A stretch of DNA of 64,000 nucleotides from Calycina herbarum (Eukaryota > Ascomycota > Leotiomycetes > Helotiales > Pezizellaceae). Made by a program: the position numbers and the translations under genes. Location: the NCBI GenBank assembly GCA_001414485.1, contig LLEY01000030.1, positions 310,001 to 374,000 of the forward strand, in the 5' to 3' direction. Below the pieces are notes generated by a model. The model had not been told where the DNA came from. It searched no databases and saw nothing but the letters and a program-made list of their open reading frames with translations. Each line of letters opens with the position of its first letter. Position 1 is the stretch's first letter. This document shows, piece after piece, positions 35,411 through 46,406 of this stretch.

Positions 35411-37738
35411 TTATTTCGGATTAAGAACTAAAACTTCCACTGAATGCTGGGATTCATCACGCCTTTCTCTAAGCCTACCATCCTCTTTCCGTCCCTTACG
35501 ATTTAGTAGCCGATTCATAATATGTTCTGGCAAATCGAAATGCTTAGTGATCAAGCATACATAAGTTGATGTGCTCCCATTTTCAGAATCCATATAGACT
35601 TTGAAATAAACCAAAGAATCTCGCGTTCTAATAAAATATTTTTCCCCGTGTTGCAATACCCATTCAGTTGGTCTTAGAACTGACATAGGAGGAAGCACAG
35701 ATGTTCCGAGCATGGTGCTCAAGTTTCCCCAGACTGGTGTCGTTCCAGAGCAATGTACTTTAGATGAGACGAGGCACTTAACAGAGACATAGGCAAAGGT
35801 TGCAGAGTCTTATGAATCTACAAGAATATGAGCCCAGTGGCTCTGCTTTTCACATAGAATTTTAAAGCACCGAGAAATACCATGCTCACGAGGCCAAGCA
35901 ATAACCAAGTTTCCATCACGATCAAGTCCGGTATTCTTCAAGGTCCGAATTATGCTATATACAAGCTCTAATACCACTTTTTGATGGTTAAGTGTCAGAC
36001 TTGGATACTAGTAAGTGTGTTCCTGATTTTGAAGCTTTTCCACAATATCTGTTTTTACTAAATCCTTCTATACAGCTTCTTTTATATAAGCAATTAAAAT
36101 GGCTCTCTTTGCAAATAGGGGAATTACATCTGCGATAAGTTGCCGGAGAAGAACCCTCTTTGCCACACCTGTACAAAAGCTGACCTGAAGACCCCATCTA
36201 CATTCAAGGAATGAGATAAGTTTTACATCATCGTGATCAAGGAACAACTGTTTTAACGTTTTACTATCATCTTTAACCCAGGTTTGGTTTGCCTATACAA
36301 AAAAGTACTGGAATCTAGCTTACATTCCACCTTGTCGTTCAGCAGGCTTCCAATAAAGTTCAGATGTTCCCAGAGGATACAAACCATGGTAGCAGTTATC
36401 CTAGCACTTTGCTTCATCAAGAGAGCAAGTTACATTTACAGTAACCAGAGTCCCAACAACAATTTTAAGGTGTGGATCGAATGTAAGGCCCTTCTTCTAC
36501 TCTCCACTTTCTATAGAATCTCGCACGCTCCAATGAAAGGTCCTAACAGTGTCATCAATTGAATAAACAATTCCACCACCAACACTGATGGCACAGGGTT
36601 ATACTTAATGGTCCTTTCGATAGATAAATTGTCCAGGACCCCAAGTGTCGAGTATATCCTCTGGTGAAGCCAACAGATCATACTTTGTTGTCTCGTAGTT
36701 TAACAGTAAGCTAACGGTCGGCTGGATCATAGCGCTGAATGTTAAGATAGATCGCCCATTTAACATGTCTCCAAAGCATGTAAGATAGTTCTAATTTACA
36801 ATTATCTTAACATGTTTTCCTGTAATGCCTCCTAGAAGTACGCTCTTTTGTGGTGTGTCGAGGAAGAATGGGTGAATTGCTCCAACATGTGCTTGACTAT
36901 AAGAGAGAAGGCCTAAACAAACAAACTGTACAGCTAGGGCACATAAGTGAAGCGTATAATCAATACCGTCATCCGCTTCCTCCCTTTGGTAGCTTGCTGT
37001 CCGAAGAAGTGGTGCAAGAATTTTCATAGCGATATTTCGAAAATTCGCGGTGTCAACCTCTGTAATGTTTTCTTGATATAAAAGATGGTTGAGCTCTCTC
37101 CGAAGTTGTAGTAAGGGTTTCAAGTCTACTCGCCACAGTTCTACCTGAGGTGGCGTTGGCAGTAGTTCTGGATTAGGACTAGACGTTTGTGTCTCGGGAT
37201 TGGATGTCAGGTTCACAAGTATCGTAAATGAATCGCAACAGAGCCTAGCTTGTTGAATCTGACCAAAGGCTTTATAAAAACCTTCAAGAGCCTTCGTAAT
37301 CCGACATAATACGGCCTTGAAATCAGAATCCTCGTCATCATCACAGATGTAACACACATTAGAATGAGTATTATCTTGGTTGAATACGACATCTCCATTC
37401 CAGTCCTTGACATTTGAAGACATTGGTGAAACACCTGCTAGCCCACAAAGCTCCTGTATTACTCTTTTGACATCTTCATTTTGTCTCGAGATATGTATAG
37501 TGGACATATCAAGATTGTAAAGAGAAATCTCAGGGTCACTGGCAGTGACTTGGTGCACACAGCGTGGGAGGTGGGACCCCCTTTGTATATCCGCGAGTTG
37601 TAGTTGGCTCGGTTCGAAGGGAATCCATGGCGCATATTCTGCTTCTTCTAACAAGATCTCTGCAATGTCATTCCAAGAGTAACTTGCGTCATGCAGCTCT
37701 GACAGCCATGCATAATTATCCTTGGCAACATGATGAAA
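35411..37738 (-). pseudogene. large fungal protein of unknown function, killed by RIP-type stops
   Basis: One continuous minus-strand frame of 775 codons ends at TAA 35411-35413. It is interrupted by ten internal stops and no frameshift. The stops start (lowest base) at 36791, 36605, 36599, 36497, 36401, 36320, 36293, 36068, 36008 and 35810: six TAG, four TAA, no TGA. The first 315 codons (37738-36794) are clean; all ten stops lie in the last 460. TAG/TAA can arise from CAA, CAG or TGG by CpA to TpA change, the RIP signature. Recognisable blocks are H-D-A-S-Y-S-W-N-D-I-A near the start, L-L-A-S-P-E-D-I-L-D-T-W-G-P-G-Q near 36640-36690 and E-W/R-R-D-E-like basic residues at the end. From memory this resembles a conserved Pezizomycotina protein of unknown role; I cannot confirm that. 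No ATG begins the frame; a 3' splice signal CTCTAGAAACAG (37739-37750) precedes it, so an upstream exon is missing or lies in the HET gene region. Confidence 0.88.
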
Positions 37739-37829
37739 CTGTTTCTAGAGGTCTTTCTATCCGCCGAGGAAGGCCTTCTTTCCTCAAAAGAATTCTGTGA
37801 ACCGTGAACGTCACCTGCGGTCACAGAAT

Positions 37830-39827
37830 TTAGGCATTATACGGGGGCCACGCCAAGGTGAGGCTTTCAGGAATGGCAGAAGACGTTTGGAAAATCCCAC
37901 AAGCTCTTCTAACACAGTTTATCGGTGCTTTTTCTCTAATCTGCCATCCCGACGAAGAAGAGTCAGTGCCTCCAGAAGGTGAGAGCTGCGATGGATCGAT
38001 GACCCATGATATGGGCAAGTCTAAAAGTTTCGACCGAGGTCGACTCTTGAAACTCTCACTATATGGCGTGAACACAAGCTCTGGTTCGGAGGCGTCGAAT
38101 ATAGCTGTTGGTTCTCCGGTTGAGGGGTCTTTCCCAAAGATTCCGCACCAAAGGCTACTTTGGTTCATCACCCTATCGATCAACCAGGGAAGCCTCCTTG
38201 CTCGCGAATGAGCATCCGGCAGTCCATTCACAACCTTGATCGTACTTTGTGAGGCCGAGTTCCCTATACTGTGAATCCAAGTCCTCAACAAATCCGCCAG
38301 GATATGACATCCTTGTCCTTCAAATGTAAGTGTAACTTCCGAGAGGACGATAATATCCAGTTCCTGCCGAGTTCTACTGTTCCTTCGGTTTCCATAAGCG
38401 CCAAGATGTTGGTATTCTGTACAGTATAACATCTGGATCTTCGCCATATCGATTTGAGTATTGATGTGGGTGATGAATCCTTTGCAGCCCAACCCTCGGG
38501 CTGATATTCCAAATGTAGCAAAGCGAATTGTGTCCCCTAGATCTCCTAGACCCCGGACCTGGTCAAAAGCGGTAGATGGTGATGGTAACCAGGAATCCGA
38601 AAATTTTGGGGCCATACTTTTATCGGGTTCGGAGAACAGGAGAGAAAAGTCGCCATTGAGGAGAGCAAGGGTCAATAAAGCGACACTAAAACTGTGGCTC
38701 TCGAGATCCCTTTGTCGTGTATCGAGGCGGAGAGCGTTGTCGCAGAGATTACCGATGATAGTTATTCGATCCTGAACTCGTGTGTTCTTGCGCTTTCTGA
38801 GATACCACAATGCTTTCGAAGCGTTCGTGCCAAAACGCTCTTCTTCGCCTCCAAAAGTCCCGAGCGGTTGACACACGGGACGAGCGTTGGTTGAACCTAT
38901 CGCTTGTAACAGCCGGTCGAAAGACAGGCGGTCTGATTTCCCTCCAGCAATATATTGATGCCCGATGTCTTCAAGCTCAAAATCCTTCGGAGGCAGCTCC
39001 ACCTGGCCTTGCCCAACTTGGACCATTGTTGAGAAGTTTAGATCTGGTGGGCATTTGACTAATAGCCTCATATCTTTGGCGAGAGCGTACTCTTGTAGGA
39101 TCCAGGACCGAGTAAACCATTCGTCGGTTGCTAGATGTTCCAGCAGCTCACATATGGCCTCCCAATCAACCTCTGGTAAACTTGCATCTGGAGCAGTAAC
39201 TGTTCGTTGTACCTCCCGTATTGCCAGTAAAGCATCAATGTGTCGTTGAGACCTCAGAGTTTCTCGTAAAAGGCCCACTGAATACTCAGCACGACGGTAC
39301 ACCAGATCCAGTGATTGGATGCCAGCGATTTTCCCTTCACGATCGTTCTGCTCAATACAGTCTTGATCAATCCAAATATAAGGGATGTTATAGTGAATAG
39401 CATACTCTATGGCCCTCCTCAGGATAGCTGTAGGAGCCCAAGCAAGACGCTCCTTTCCTTCTGCGGTCCGGATACGGAACTTGTCAGCAGCGTCTTCGCT
39501 TGCTACCTCCCCTCTATGCCAGCAATAAGAAACGGCAAGATAGTGTGTACATTCGTGGATCTTCGCTAATCTTAGAGTCTGGGGACCGCTGTGGGAGAAC
39601 TTGGGTGCTGTTTTACACGGGCAGTGGTCTCTGCTTGATGAAGACTTTTGCTCGGGCGGAGGAGTTGCCTCGCCCGGCTGATAAGGGGCAAGAAAATGCA
39701 GGGAGTCGAGGAAGTCATGATCCCTGTGATGAGGAATAGCGAGTAGTGAGATATCTAGTATAGCCGCCTTCAACTGGTCTCGGGACTGACAGAGTGCCCC
39801 GAAAGGTACGTCCGTGTCAAGCTTCAT
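37830..39827 (-). CDS. HET-domain (heterokaryon incompatibility) protein
   Basis: Intact single-exon frame of 665 residues starting at ATG 39827-39825 (the upstream TTG at 39836 is in frame but not a start) and ending TAA 37830. The three HET (PF06985) signatures are present: Y-L-A-V-S-Y-C-W at about residues 96-103, W-I-D-Q-D-C-I-E-Q-N-D at 152-162 and W-F-T-R-S-W-I-L-Q-E at 237-246. The remaining 420 residues show no domain I recognise, as is usual for the variable C-terminal parts of these proteins. HET proteins trigger growth arrest or cell death when genetically different hyphae fuse; which allele or partner this one senses cannot be read here. It is transcribed divergently from the membrane-protein gene at 40812 (975 bp apart) and ends only 91 bp from the pseudogene frame. 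No RIP-type stops occur, so it is probably functional. Confidence 0.93.
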   Translation of the reverse strand: MKLDTDVPFGALCQSRDQLKAAILDISLLAIPHHRDHDFLDSLHFLAPYQPGEATPPPEQKSSSSRDHCPCKTAPKFSHSGPQTLRLAKIHECTHYLAVSYCWHRGEVASEDAADKFRIRTAEGKERLAWAPTAILRRAIEYAIHYNIPYIWIDQDCIEQNDREGKIAGIQSLDLVYRRAEYSVGLLRETLRSQRHIDALLAIREVQRTVTAPDASLPEVDWEAICELLEHLATDEWFTRSWILQEYALAKDMRLLVKCPPDLNFSTMVQVGQGQVELPPKDFELEDIGHQYIAGGKSDRLSFDRLLQAIGSTNARPVCQPLGTFGGEEERFGTNASKALWYLRKRKNTRVQDRITIIGNLCDNALRLDTRQRDLESHSFSVALLTLALLNGDFSLLFSEPDKSMAPKFSDSWLPSPSTAFDQVRGLGDLGDTIRFATFGISARGLGCKGFITHINTQIDMAKIQMLYCTEYQHLGAYGNRRNSRTRQELDIIVLSEVTLTFEGQGCHILADLLRTWIHSIGNSASQSTIKVVNGLPDAHSRARRLPWLIDRVMNQSSLWCGIFGKDPSTGEPTAIFDASEPELVFTPYSESFKSRPRSKLLDLPISWVIDPSQLSPSGGTDSSSSGWQIREKAPINCVRRACGIFQTSSAIPESLTLAWPPYNA

Positions 39828-40811
39828 AGTTGACAAGACGGGCCAACGGTTGCGGCGGAACTACCATGAAGGAGAACTATTTCTGTGTAAGACTAGCCTT
39901 TTTCTGATCAATAGTTGCAGGAAGTAGAATAAAATGTGTGAAACTTACATAGTTTTGGCGTCATTGTGTGTTGATGTTGGAAGACTCGGACTAATTTAGG
40001 AAAGTTGTCGAAGCCTGGCGAAAGATGAGTCATCAAATTGGTTCGGCTTTTGGCGGCATTATTTTATGGTCATTGACACCTAGATTTTAAAGTCAATCGG
40101 CAAATTCGGAGTTTTGACTAGGAGTAGTACTCCAAGGATTTCCAAGTGCTCAAAATTCCTTTTGAGTTCGAAGCTCTCACCTGCGTCTGCACCTATGGTT
40201 TGGTGCTTTTCGAGTCTCCGTGTCATAGTCATAGGCTGAAGTTGGCCGAGGTCTCAAAAAGAGGCGCTGGCGGGCCCGTAACATCCTTGAATGTCAATCC
40301 TTTTCCCGTTTTGGTGTCCAATACTTTGCCCTCCTCCCGTGCGTGGCTGTTCGTCATTCGCTGCTTCTTTTGTTGTCAGATTGCAGAGTTCTTTTCGTTT
40401 CGCTGGTCCCCGATGCACCTTTCAGCCTCACATGCCCAGCTGAAGCAAGCTTGTGCAATCCTAGTTTGAAGAACGGAAGGGTCTTTCGGATAGTGGCACA
40501 TTAAACCGTGCTTTGATAAGAGGCGTCAAAATGCTCTTATAGGTCCAGTGGGTACGCGTGCATGGAGATCCCGCTCCATCGCCCCCAAATCTCATTTCAC
40601 CTTTTCATCTCTTTCTCGTCTGGTTAATTTTCAGCTTCATCCTCTTCCGTTTCTGCGTTCTCCGAGATCCTCTACATTTTGTTTGTACCATACTCACTCC
40701 ATCTCAGCGACTGTTACTCTCCATGCCTTTGCACGTGTAACCAAAAGTCAACCCCCGATTGTGTGTTCTCAAGCCTTGCCGCTTCCCATACCTCTTTTTC
40801 TGATATTCACG
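39828..40811. promoter_or_regulatory. divergent promoter region, HET gene / membrane gene
   Basis: 975-bp intergenic region shared by two divergent genes. The half next to the plus-strand gene (about 40560-40800) is rich in CT and TTTC runs on the plus strand, typical of filamentous-fungal core promoters and leaders. No clear TATA box. The in-frame extension to 40548 begins with GTG and lacks protein-like composition, so it is probably leader. Confidence 0.5.
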
Positions 40812-42338
40812 ATGTGGGCTCTTCCTCCTGCGGACGGATGGCACCTCGATGCATTTGCGTCCTTCATTGTGCTTGTTGGCGAACATCGTGAGCTTGAGTA
40901 CCGACAGAGCCAGCACCGGTGGTCGAGCTTATTTTCATTCCCTGCTCCAGTCGCTGGCCTTCAAAGCTATCTTCATTCAAATTCCAAGATCATTGATCGC
41001 ACTGGCATGGAATACATAAGCCCTTACAACTCCAACAAGGCGAATCTACGGAACATTCGTATTGAAGCCATCATCCATTACTACGACCTTCTCAGAGACA
41101 GAGCATACTACAGGCTCGTCATTCAAGAATCTGATCCACAAGCTAAGATCCGTTTCCCGAATTCGGCATGGCGTGACGCGAAATGGCCAAACTTTACACT
41201 TCTTGATTGGTGTGTGTGGATACTCTTTTCCTGGGGAGTTTGCGGGGTGTTCTTTTGGGGTATGGTGCATTGCCCAAAGACTACCTGGATTGGCAACTCT
41301 TTATGCTTCAGTCTTGGCGTTTGGTCCCTTATAATCCGCCTCATAGACCTGTGCTGCATTGTTCCAGGTAGAGGTGGGGAAATTTCTGCGGCCGACAGCA
41401 AAGACGCCACAATATTCTTGGGCAGACGGAATTCTTGCGTGGTACTTGAAGGTCTTCGAAAAGACATCTCGTCATGGACAGGAAGAGGGTTGACGGAGTG
41501 GGATAACCAACCGATTGTCTTGTTCCTGACATGGTTTCGGCGGCTCGGGACCCTCGCCATGTTGCTGTTCATTTTTGCCACAATTCCAAATGGCACCGTT
41601 GCAGACCAGGTCGGCTTTATTATCTTCAATGGAATTGGCCAGGTCAATCTTCTGGTTTGCAATCACATCAGTTTGAGAAGACATAAAAACTCTTTTCGCC
41701 AGGCTGACTATTCGGATGCCCCCACACGAACACATGTCTATGGGAAGCTGATCACATACTTCCGGGATAAGCCAACGAAGCCAGACTGGGTAGAAAAGGT
41801 CAATCTCCTTCCTGACACCCCTGTGTGGAAACTATGGAAGGAAAGGACATTACAGGGCAATGCCACCGATGCGAAGGACTTGTACGATGATTGCAGAGTT
41901 ATTCTTCAAAATCGAGCGCGTCGAGATACCGAGGAGAAAGAACGGCAGGCGCGTCGTGCGGAAGAGAACGCTCGAGTGATTTTCGAAGATGCCCGGCACG
42001 AGAAAGAAGAAGCTACTTCGGCCCTTTTTACTGTGTCTGCGGATGCGAATGCTACACATGAAGCTGTTCGAAAAGCGGAAATGCGTCTCCGAGGAGCGGA
42101 AGCTTCTTTCAACTTGATTGAAGACGCTCAGAACGAGAAGCGAAATGCCAAAGATGCCCTTGATACCCTATCTGCAGATGGGAATGCTGCACACGAAGCT
42201 ATCCGCGATGCACAGAATCGTCTCCGAGAAGCCGTAGAAGCTATCAACTCACTCGTCGAACGCAATCAAAATCAGCAGCCCCTACAGAACCAGCAAAACC
42301 ACCAACCCCAGCAGCTTCAGCAGAATCCTCCTCCGTGA
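40812..42338 (+). CDS. multi-pass membrane protein with coiled-coil, Gln-rich tail
   Basis: Intact 508-residue frame from ATG 40812 to TGA 42336-42338; no RIP-type stops. The N-terminal 125 residues are soluble (W-H-L-D-A-F, then Y-I-S-P-Y-N-S-N-K-A-N-L at 68-79). Hydrophobic segments are at about 130-152, 160-183, 245-258 and 266-284, giving four likely membrane helices with a loop of about 60 residues between the second and third. Residues 370-485 are highly charged and helical, a predicted coiled coil. This contains two tandem 45-residue repeats (390-434 and 435-479), each with an S-A-D-x-N-A core. The last 25 residues are Gln/Asn/Pro-rich. From memory this resembles a fungal membrane protein family of unknown function; no enzyme motif is visible. 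Its divergent pairing with the HET gene suggests a shared locus function, which is inference. Confidence 0.85.
   Translation: MWALPPADGWHLDAFASFIVLVGEHRELEYRQSQHRWSSLFSFPAPVAGLQSYLHSNSKIIDRTGMEYISPYNSNKANLRNIRIEAIIHYYDLLRDRAYYRLVIQESDPQAKIRFPNSAWRDAKWPNFTLLDWCVWILFSWGVCGVFFWGMVHCPKTTWIGNSLCFSLGVWSLIIRLIDLCCIVPGRGGEISAADSKDATIFLGRRNSCVVLEGLRKDISSWTGRGLTEWDNQPIVLFLTWFRRLGTLAMLLFIFATIPNGTVADQVGFIIFNGIGQVNLLVCNHISLRRHKNSFRQADYSDAPTRTHVYGKLITYFRDKPTKPDWVEKVNLLPDTPVWKLWKERTLQGNATDAKDLYDDCRVILQNRARRDTEEKERQARRAEENARVIFEDARHEKEEATSALFTVSADANATHEAVRKAEMRLRGAEASFNLIEDAQNEKRNAKDALDTLSADGNAAHEAIRDAQNRLREAVEAINSLVERNQNQQPLQNQQNHQPQQLQQNPPP
41979..42248 (+). repeat. 135-bp in-gene tandem duplication (2 copies)
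   Basis: Encodes the two 45-residue coiled-coil repeats of the membrane protein (41979-42113 and 42114-42248). The copies are clearly related in protein (E-D-A-x-x-E-K, S-A-D-x-N-A, H-E-A-x-R) but diverged at DNA level, so the duplication is old. Confidence 0.8.
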
Positions 42339-42618
42339 CGTTTCAAATGCGCATAGTGTGAGGGATGAATTAAGTTTGGGAGGGGAACGACTTTGAAGAG
42401 TCTTGGTGGAGTTGGCAAAGTTGGGGGTTGAAAATCGTTACGACCGTTTCTGTGGAGACTTGGGTTATTTTAAAGACTTGTGGTGGCCTGGGTGTGTACG
42501 GAGAAGGTGCGACTTCGAGTTCATTGTGTCATGTTTGTGTGGCACTGAGAAGTTTGTTGTGTGTTGGTCTGAGGAGATAAAGATACTAATAAGCACTCAG
42601 GCTCCGTTTGAGACGATC
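42339..42618. other. 3' flank of membrane gene, no further gene
   Basis: A 72-codon frame (42403-42621) lacks support. The sequence is G/T-rich and looks like 3' untranslated region. Confidence 0.4.
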
Positions 42619-42880
42619 TGAGCTCCTGGCTTACATACACTCAGCTCGTTCCGACAGATTACAAGCCTAGGACACTAGGTCCTAGGCGGGACTAGCTCAG
42701 GAGCACAGTATATATACCCAGAGAGCTCACAAGCTTCTGTCTCTTCCTTCCTTAACTTTAGATACTCGAATAGAACCTGGTTTCTTATGCTCCTAGTACT
42801 TGACTCTTTGCCGTCGTCTCACCGTTTAGCAACGCGTAGATGTTGGTATTTGGTCCAGCTTTCAACGCTAGCTTTTAGAT
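42619..42880. other. possible LTR-like edge of the right-hand repeat block
   Basis: Starts TGAGCTCCTGGC. It has a CCTAGGACACTAGGTCCTAGG-like inverted repeat (42668-42690), a TATATATA box (42710-42717) followed by a pyrimidine-rich leader, and ends near TTTAGCA (42832) shortly before an AT-rich RIP block. These are LTR-like traits, but no second copy was found, so the call is tentative. Confidence 0.3.
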
Positions 42881-45800
42881 ATTAGAAATTAAAGTATTTA
42901 AACAATACCAAATAATAGTATTTAAAACTAAGTATTTAATACTTAATATTTGTCTTATACTAATTTCAGTATTCTAGAACTTACTTATAATAAGTGAGTT
43001 CTTAATTACTTAGTAATTATTACTAGCTTTTACTACCTTTATTAGCCTTCTTTAAAAGTAATACCTTAGTTATAATCTAATTATTCTATAAGTATTATAC
43101 TTTTTAGATAATTTATAAATTAATTACTTTTATTTTATAAGAATAAGTATTAGGTTTTAATAACCTATAATTATAAGAAGTAATTAGTAAAGAATTATTA
43201 GAGCTTACAGTTAATACTCTTGATTAATACTACAAAGGTTGTCTATATATAAGAACGAAAGTTAAGGAAGTAAGAAGTAAAAGAGCGAAGAGAATATCTG
43301 TTCTTAAAAGAACAGCTGTTCTTAAGTACGTTATAGTATAGAGAGGCAGATCCTAAGCAACTATATAATAAGAGAGGAGCACTTAAGACACGAGGAATAA
43401 TTTAATACAAAAGAACGAGTTATTAGAATCTAATAATATTATATATTTAAAAAGTAAGATTTATTAACTAAGAGGTAAAAAAGAGAATAAATTAAACAGA
43501 AAAATCTTTTAAAAGTTAAGTTATTATTATAAAATAATAAATAAACAAATACTAATTCTTATACTTTTATAAACTTAGCTGAGTTAATATCTAATAATAT
43601 AACTTAACTAGTTAAAATCAAGTAGTCTTATTATATACGTCTCTCTCTTTAAATAATTAACTCGCTTATAAGTTATAATATAAAAAAGTCGTATTCTTAG
43701 TATTAAAATCAAAATAAAATATAGTTATAAAGGTTATAATTATATTAAGTAATAATTAACAGGTTAAAATAACATTACCTTTAAAAGTAAATATTTACTC
43801 GCTTAGCGCCTTTACTACTAACTATATAATACTAGCCTCTCTCTTATAACTTTTAATTTTAACTTTCTAATTATACTACTTTTATTTCTCTTTTTATTAT
43901 CGTTAGTTTTCTTCTTATAATTATACCTTCTTTTTTTATTTTAGTCTTATAACTACTAGACACTTTTCACTTTATAATACGTCGTTTATATTATTATACT
44001 TTTAATCTTTTTATCTTAACTATTTATAAGCTAAAATAAGCTTAACTAATTACTTATCTTAAAATAAAGCTAATTATTTATAATAAATATTAAATAAAAA
44101 TCTTCTCTTTTATTATTTTTTATTAAAACTAAGCGAACTTTATAACCTTTTTATTATTATTATACGACTTTTTTCGTCGTAATAATAATAAAGACTATTC
44201 GCTTTAGTATTATTATTATTAATTAAAAATCGATATTTTCTTAAGTTTTCTCTTCTTTTTTTTATCTTATCTTATAAACTTATAGTTTTCTTTTAAACTG
44301 TTAACTCTCTTTTTTAAACAATTCTATAAATTAAGATTTTTCTACTAAGATTAAACCGTCTTTTTTTAGTACGTAATACCTTTACTTTTACTATTTAACA
44401 CTTTACTATTATAATAATAAAATAAAATCAAGCTGTCTTTTTTATTTTTATTCGATAGCTTTTCTCTTTTCCTCTTTATATTAAATTATTAGATTTCTTT
44501 TAAAGTAAAGTTTCCTCTTATATAACACGTTTTAAATTCGCTGTTGTTTTTTTATAAGTTATTATATTTTTACTCTACGAAGATTTTTAGCTTTAATAAC
44601 TTTCGTCTTCTTAAGAAAGCTTTTATATTATTAAAAAGTACTCTTTTAATTTATATTATCTTTCTCTTATTTTCTTTTACAGCTCTTCTCTTTATTTGTT
44701 TAAACTATTATACTAGATAAAAGTACTAATAGATCTTCTTTAATATTTAATTCTTTTATTACTTTTTAATAAATAGTTAACTTTACTATTAAAAGTCTTA
44801 TATTATTAAGTTCTAAAGATATTATAAGAAAATATTATATTTTATATATTAATATTAAACTATTCTATCTTTTTTATAGTCTTTTTATATTATTAAAAAA
44901 TAAGTAAAAAAGTTAAAGTCTCTTAAGAATAGTTTTATTCGACTTTGTTAAACTATAAGCTGTTTTAAAGAACTTTATATTAATAATCTTTATATTTTTT
45001 AAGTTCTTTTTCTCTTTTTTTCTCTTATAATAGTCTTTTACTTTAATAATTATATGTTTATATATAAATATATAAGTATAATTACTAAGAGTTAAATAAT
45101 TATATAAAAGAGCGAAAGTTCTAAAAATAGCGAAGACTATTAGAATAATATTAAAATAATAAGAGTTATTAAAGTTGTCTTTATTATTAAGTTTCTTTTC
45201 TAGTTTTAAAGTTTAATCGTTTAAGCTATAAAACCTATAAAGTCGTTAATAGAGTTTATAAAAATCTTAAAAAGTAAAAACTATTAAGAAGCTTTAAGAA
45301 TAATAAGAGTCGTTTTTGTTTTTAAATACTATTAAGACTCTCTTTTAATTAACGTCTAGTCTTAGCTCTTTTGTTTATTATAAAGAGTATTAAAATAAAA
45401 TATAAATATAGTATATTAGTTAAGAAGGACTTTTAAAATCAAAAGTAGCTCTATCTATAGTACTATCTTAATTAAAGAAGGTTTATTAACTTTTAAAAGG
45501 TTAAATATTATAAGTTTAATAATAACTTTAAGAATATCTAATAGTTCTAAAAGACGTATAAGTCTATTATCGACTTTATTATTTAAAGCTACTTAAAACT
45601 GTCTAACTTTAGTTGTTTAATACTAATTAAAGTCTTTAGTTAATACGTAGACTCGTAGATTTTAATTCCGTTATATTATATTTAATTTTCTAATTATATC
45701 TTCTATTAATATTTAAAAAGCAGCGTTATATAAAAGCGAGCGTACTTTTCTATTCTTTTTTTTATTAACTTAAAAGAGTTAATAGTAATATAAGTTAAGA

Positions 45801-46406
45801 TCTAATTTAATAAGTGTAATTAAAAGAGCTAAAAAGCTAATTTAAAATAAACGTTAAACTTCTTTTTTAATAAGACTATATTAAAAGTCGTCGGCGAATA
45901 ATATATTTAGGCTTTTAATAAAAGCTTAAACTTTAATAGATATTAAATTTATAAGAAAAAAACAAGAGAAGATTCCGCTTATAATAAGACTTATACTAAT
46001 AAATACTATATCTCTTTAAAAGTTATAATTAAAGTCTTACTTAATAGAAAACTATTAAGAGAATAGATATAAAAACAGTCTTAAGTCTAAGACGATATAA
46101 AATCTCTCTAATTTTAATTATATTTAAAAGAAGAAGGTTTTATAAGACTAGTAAAACTAAGGCTTATTATTATTTTCCGCTAGTAAATTTCTTCTTTTAA
46201 GTTACTTTTAATAATAAATCAAAAATCTTTATTATTAAATAAAACTTCGCTATTAATAATACTATTAATATTAATAATAATAAGTCTTAAGAAAATCTTT
46301 TAATAAGCTATAATAAATACTTTAAAATATCTTTAAAGAAGATTCTACTATTTAAAGAACTAAATAGTTATTTTAAAAAAGCGACGCTTAAATAAGAACT
46401 ACTTAT

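Noticed and set aside
35988..36197. Minus-strand 69-codon frame
   Set aside because: Not in the same frame as 35411 and 36791; the region is covered by the pseudogene frame with RIP stops at 36068 and 36008.
37213..37434. Minus-strand 73-codon frame inside the pseudogene
   Set aside because: Out of frame with the long unshifted pseudogene frame, which carries recognisable protein-like blocks; a shadow.
36791..37654. Separate 287-residue gene starting at 37654
   Set aside because: The start is TTG, not ATG; the frame extends upstream to a splice acceptor and downstream through stops into 35411, so it is part of the larger pseudogene.
38461..39739. Several plus-strand frames of 66 to 104 codons
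   Set aside because: Antisense shadows of the HET gene.
40548..40811. N-terminal extension of the membrane protein by 88 residues
   Set aside because: It begins with GTG, has a pyrimidine-driven composition (Ser/Leu/Pro/His) and looks like promoter/leader; the first ATG at 40812 begins a protein-like sequence.
41123..41662. 179-codon minus-strand frame
   Set aside because: Antisense shadow of the membrane-protein gene.
42619..42880. Confident LTR call
   Set aside because: LTR-like composition and TATA box, but no partner copy or target duplication was found; kept only as tentative.
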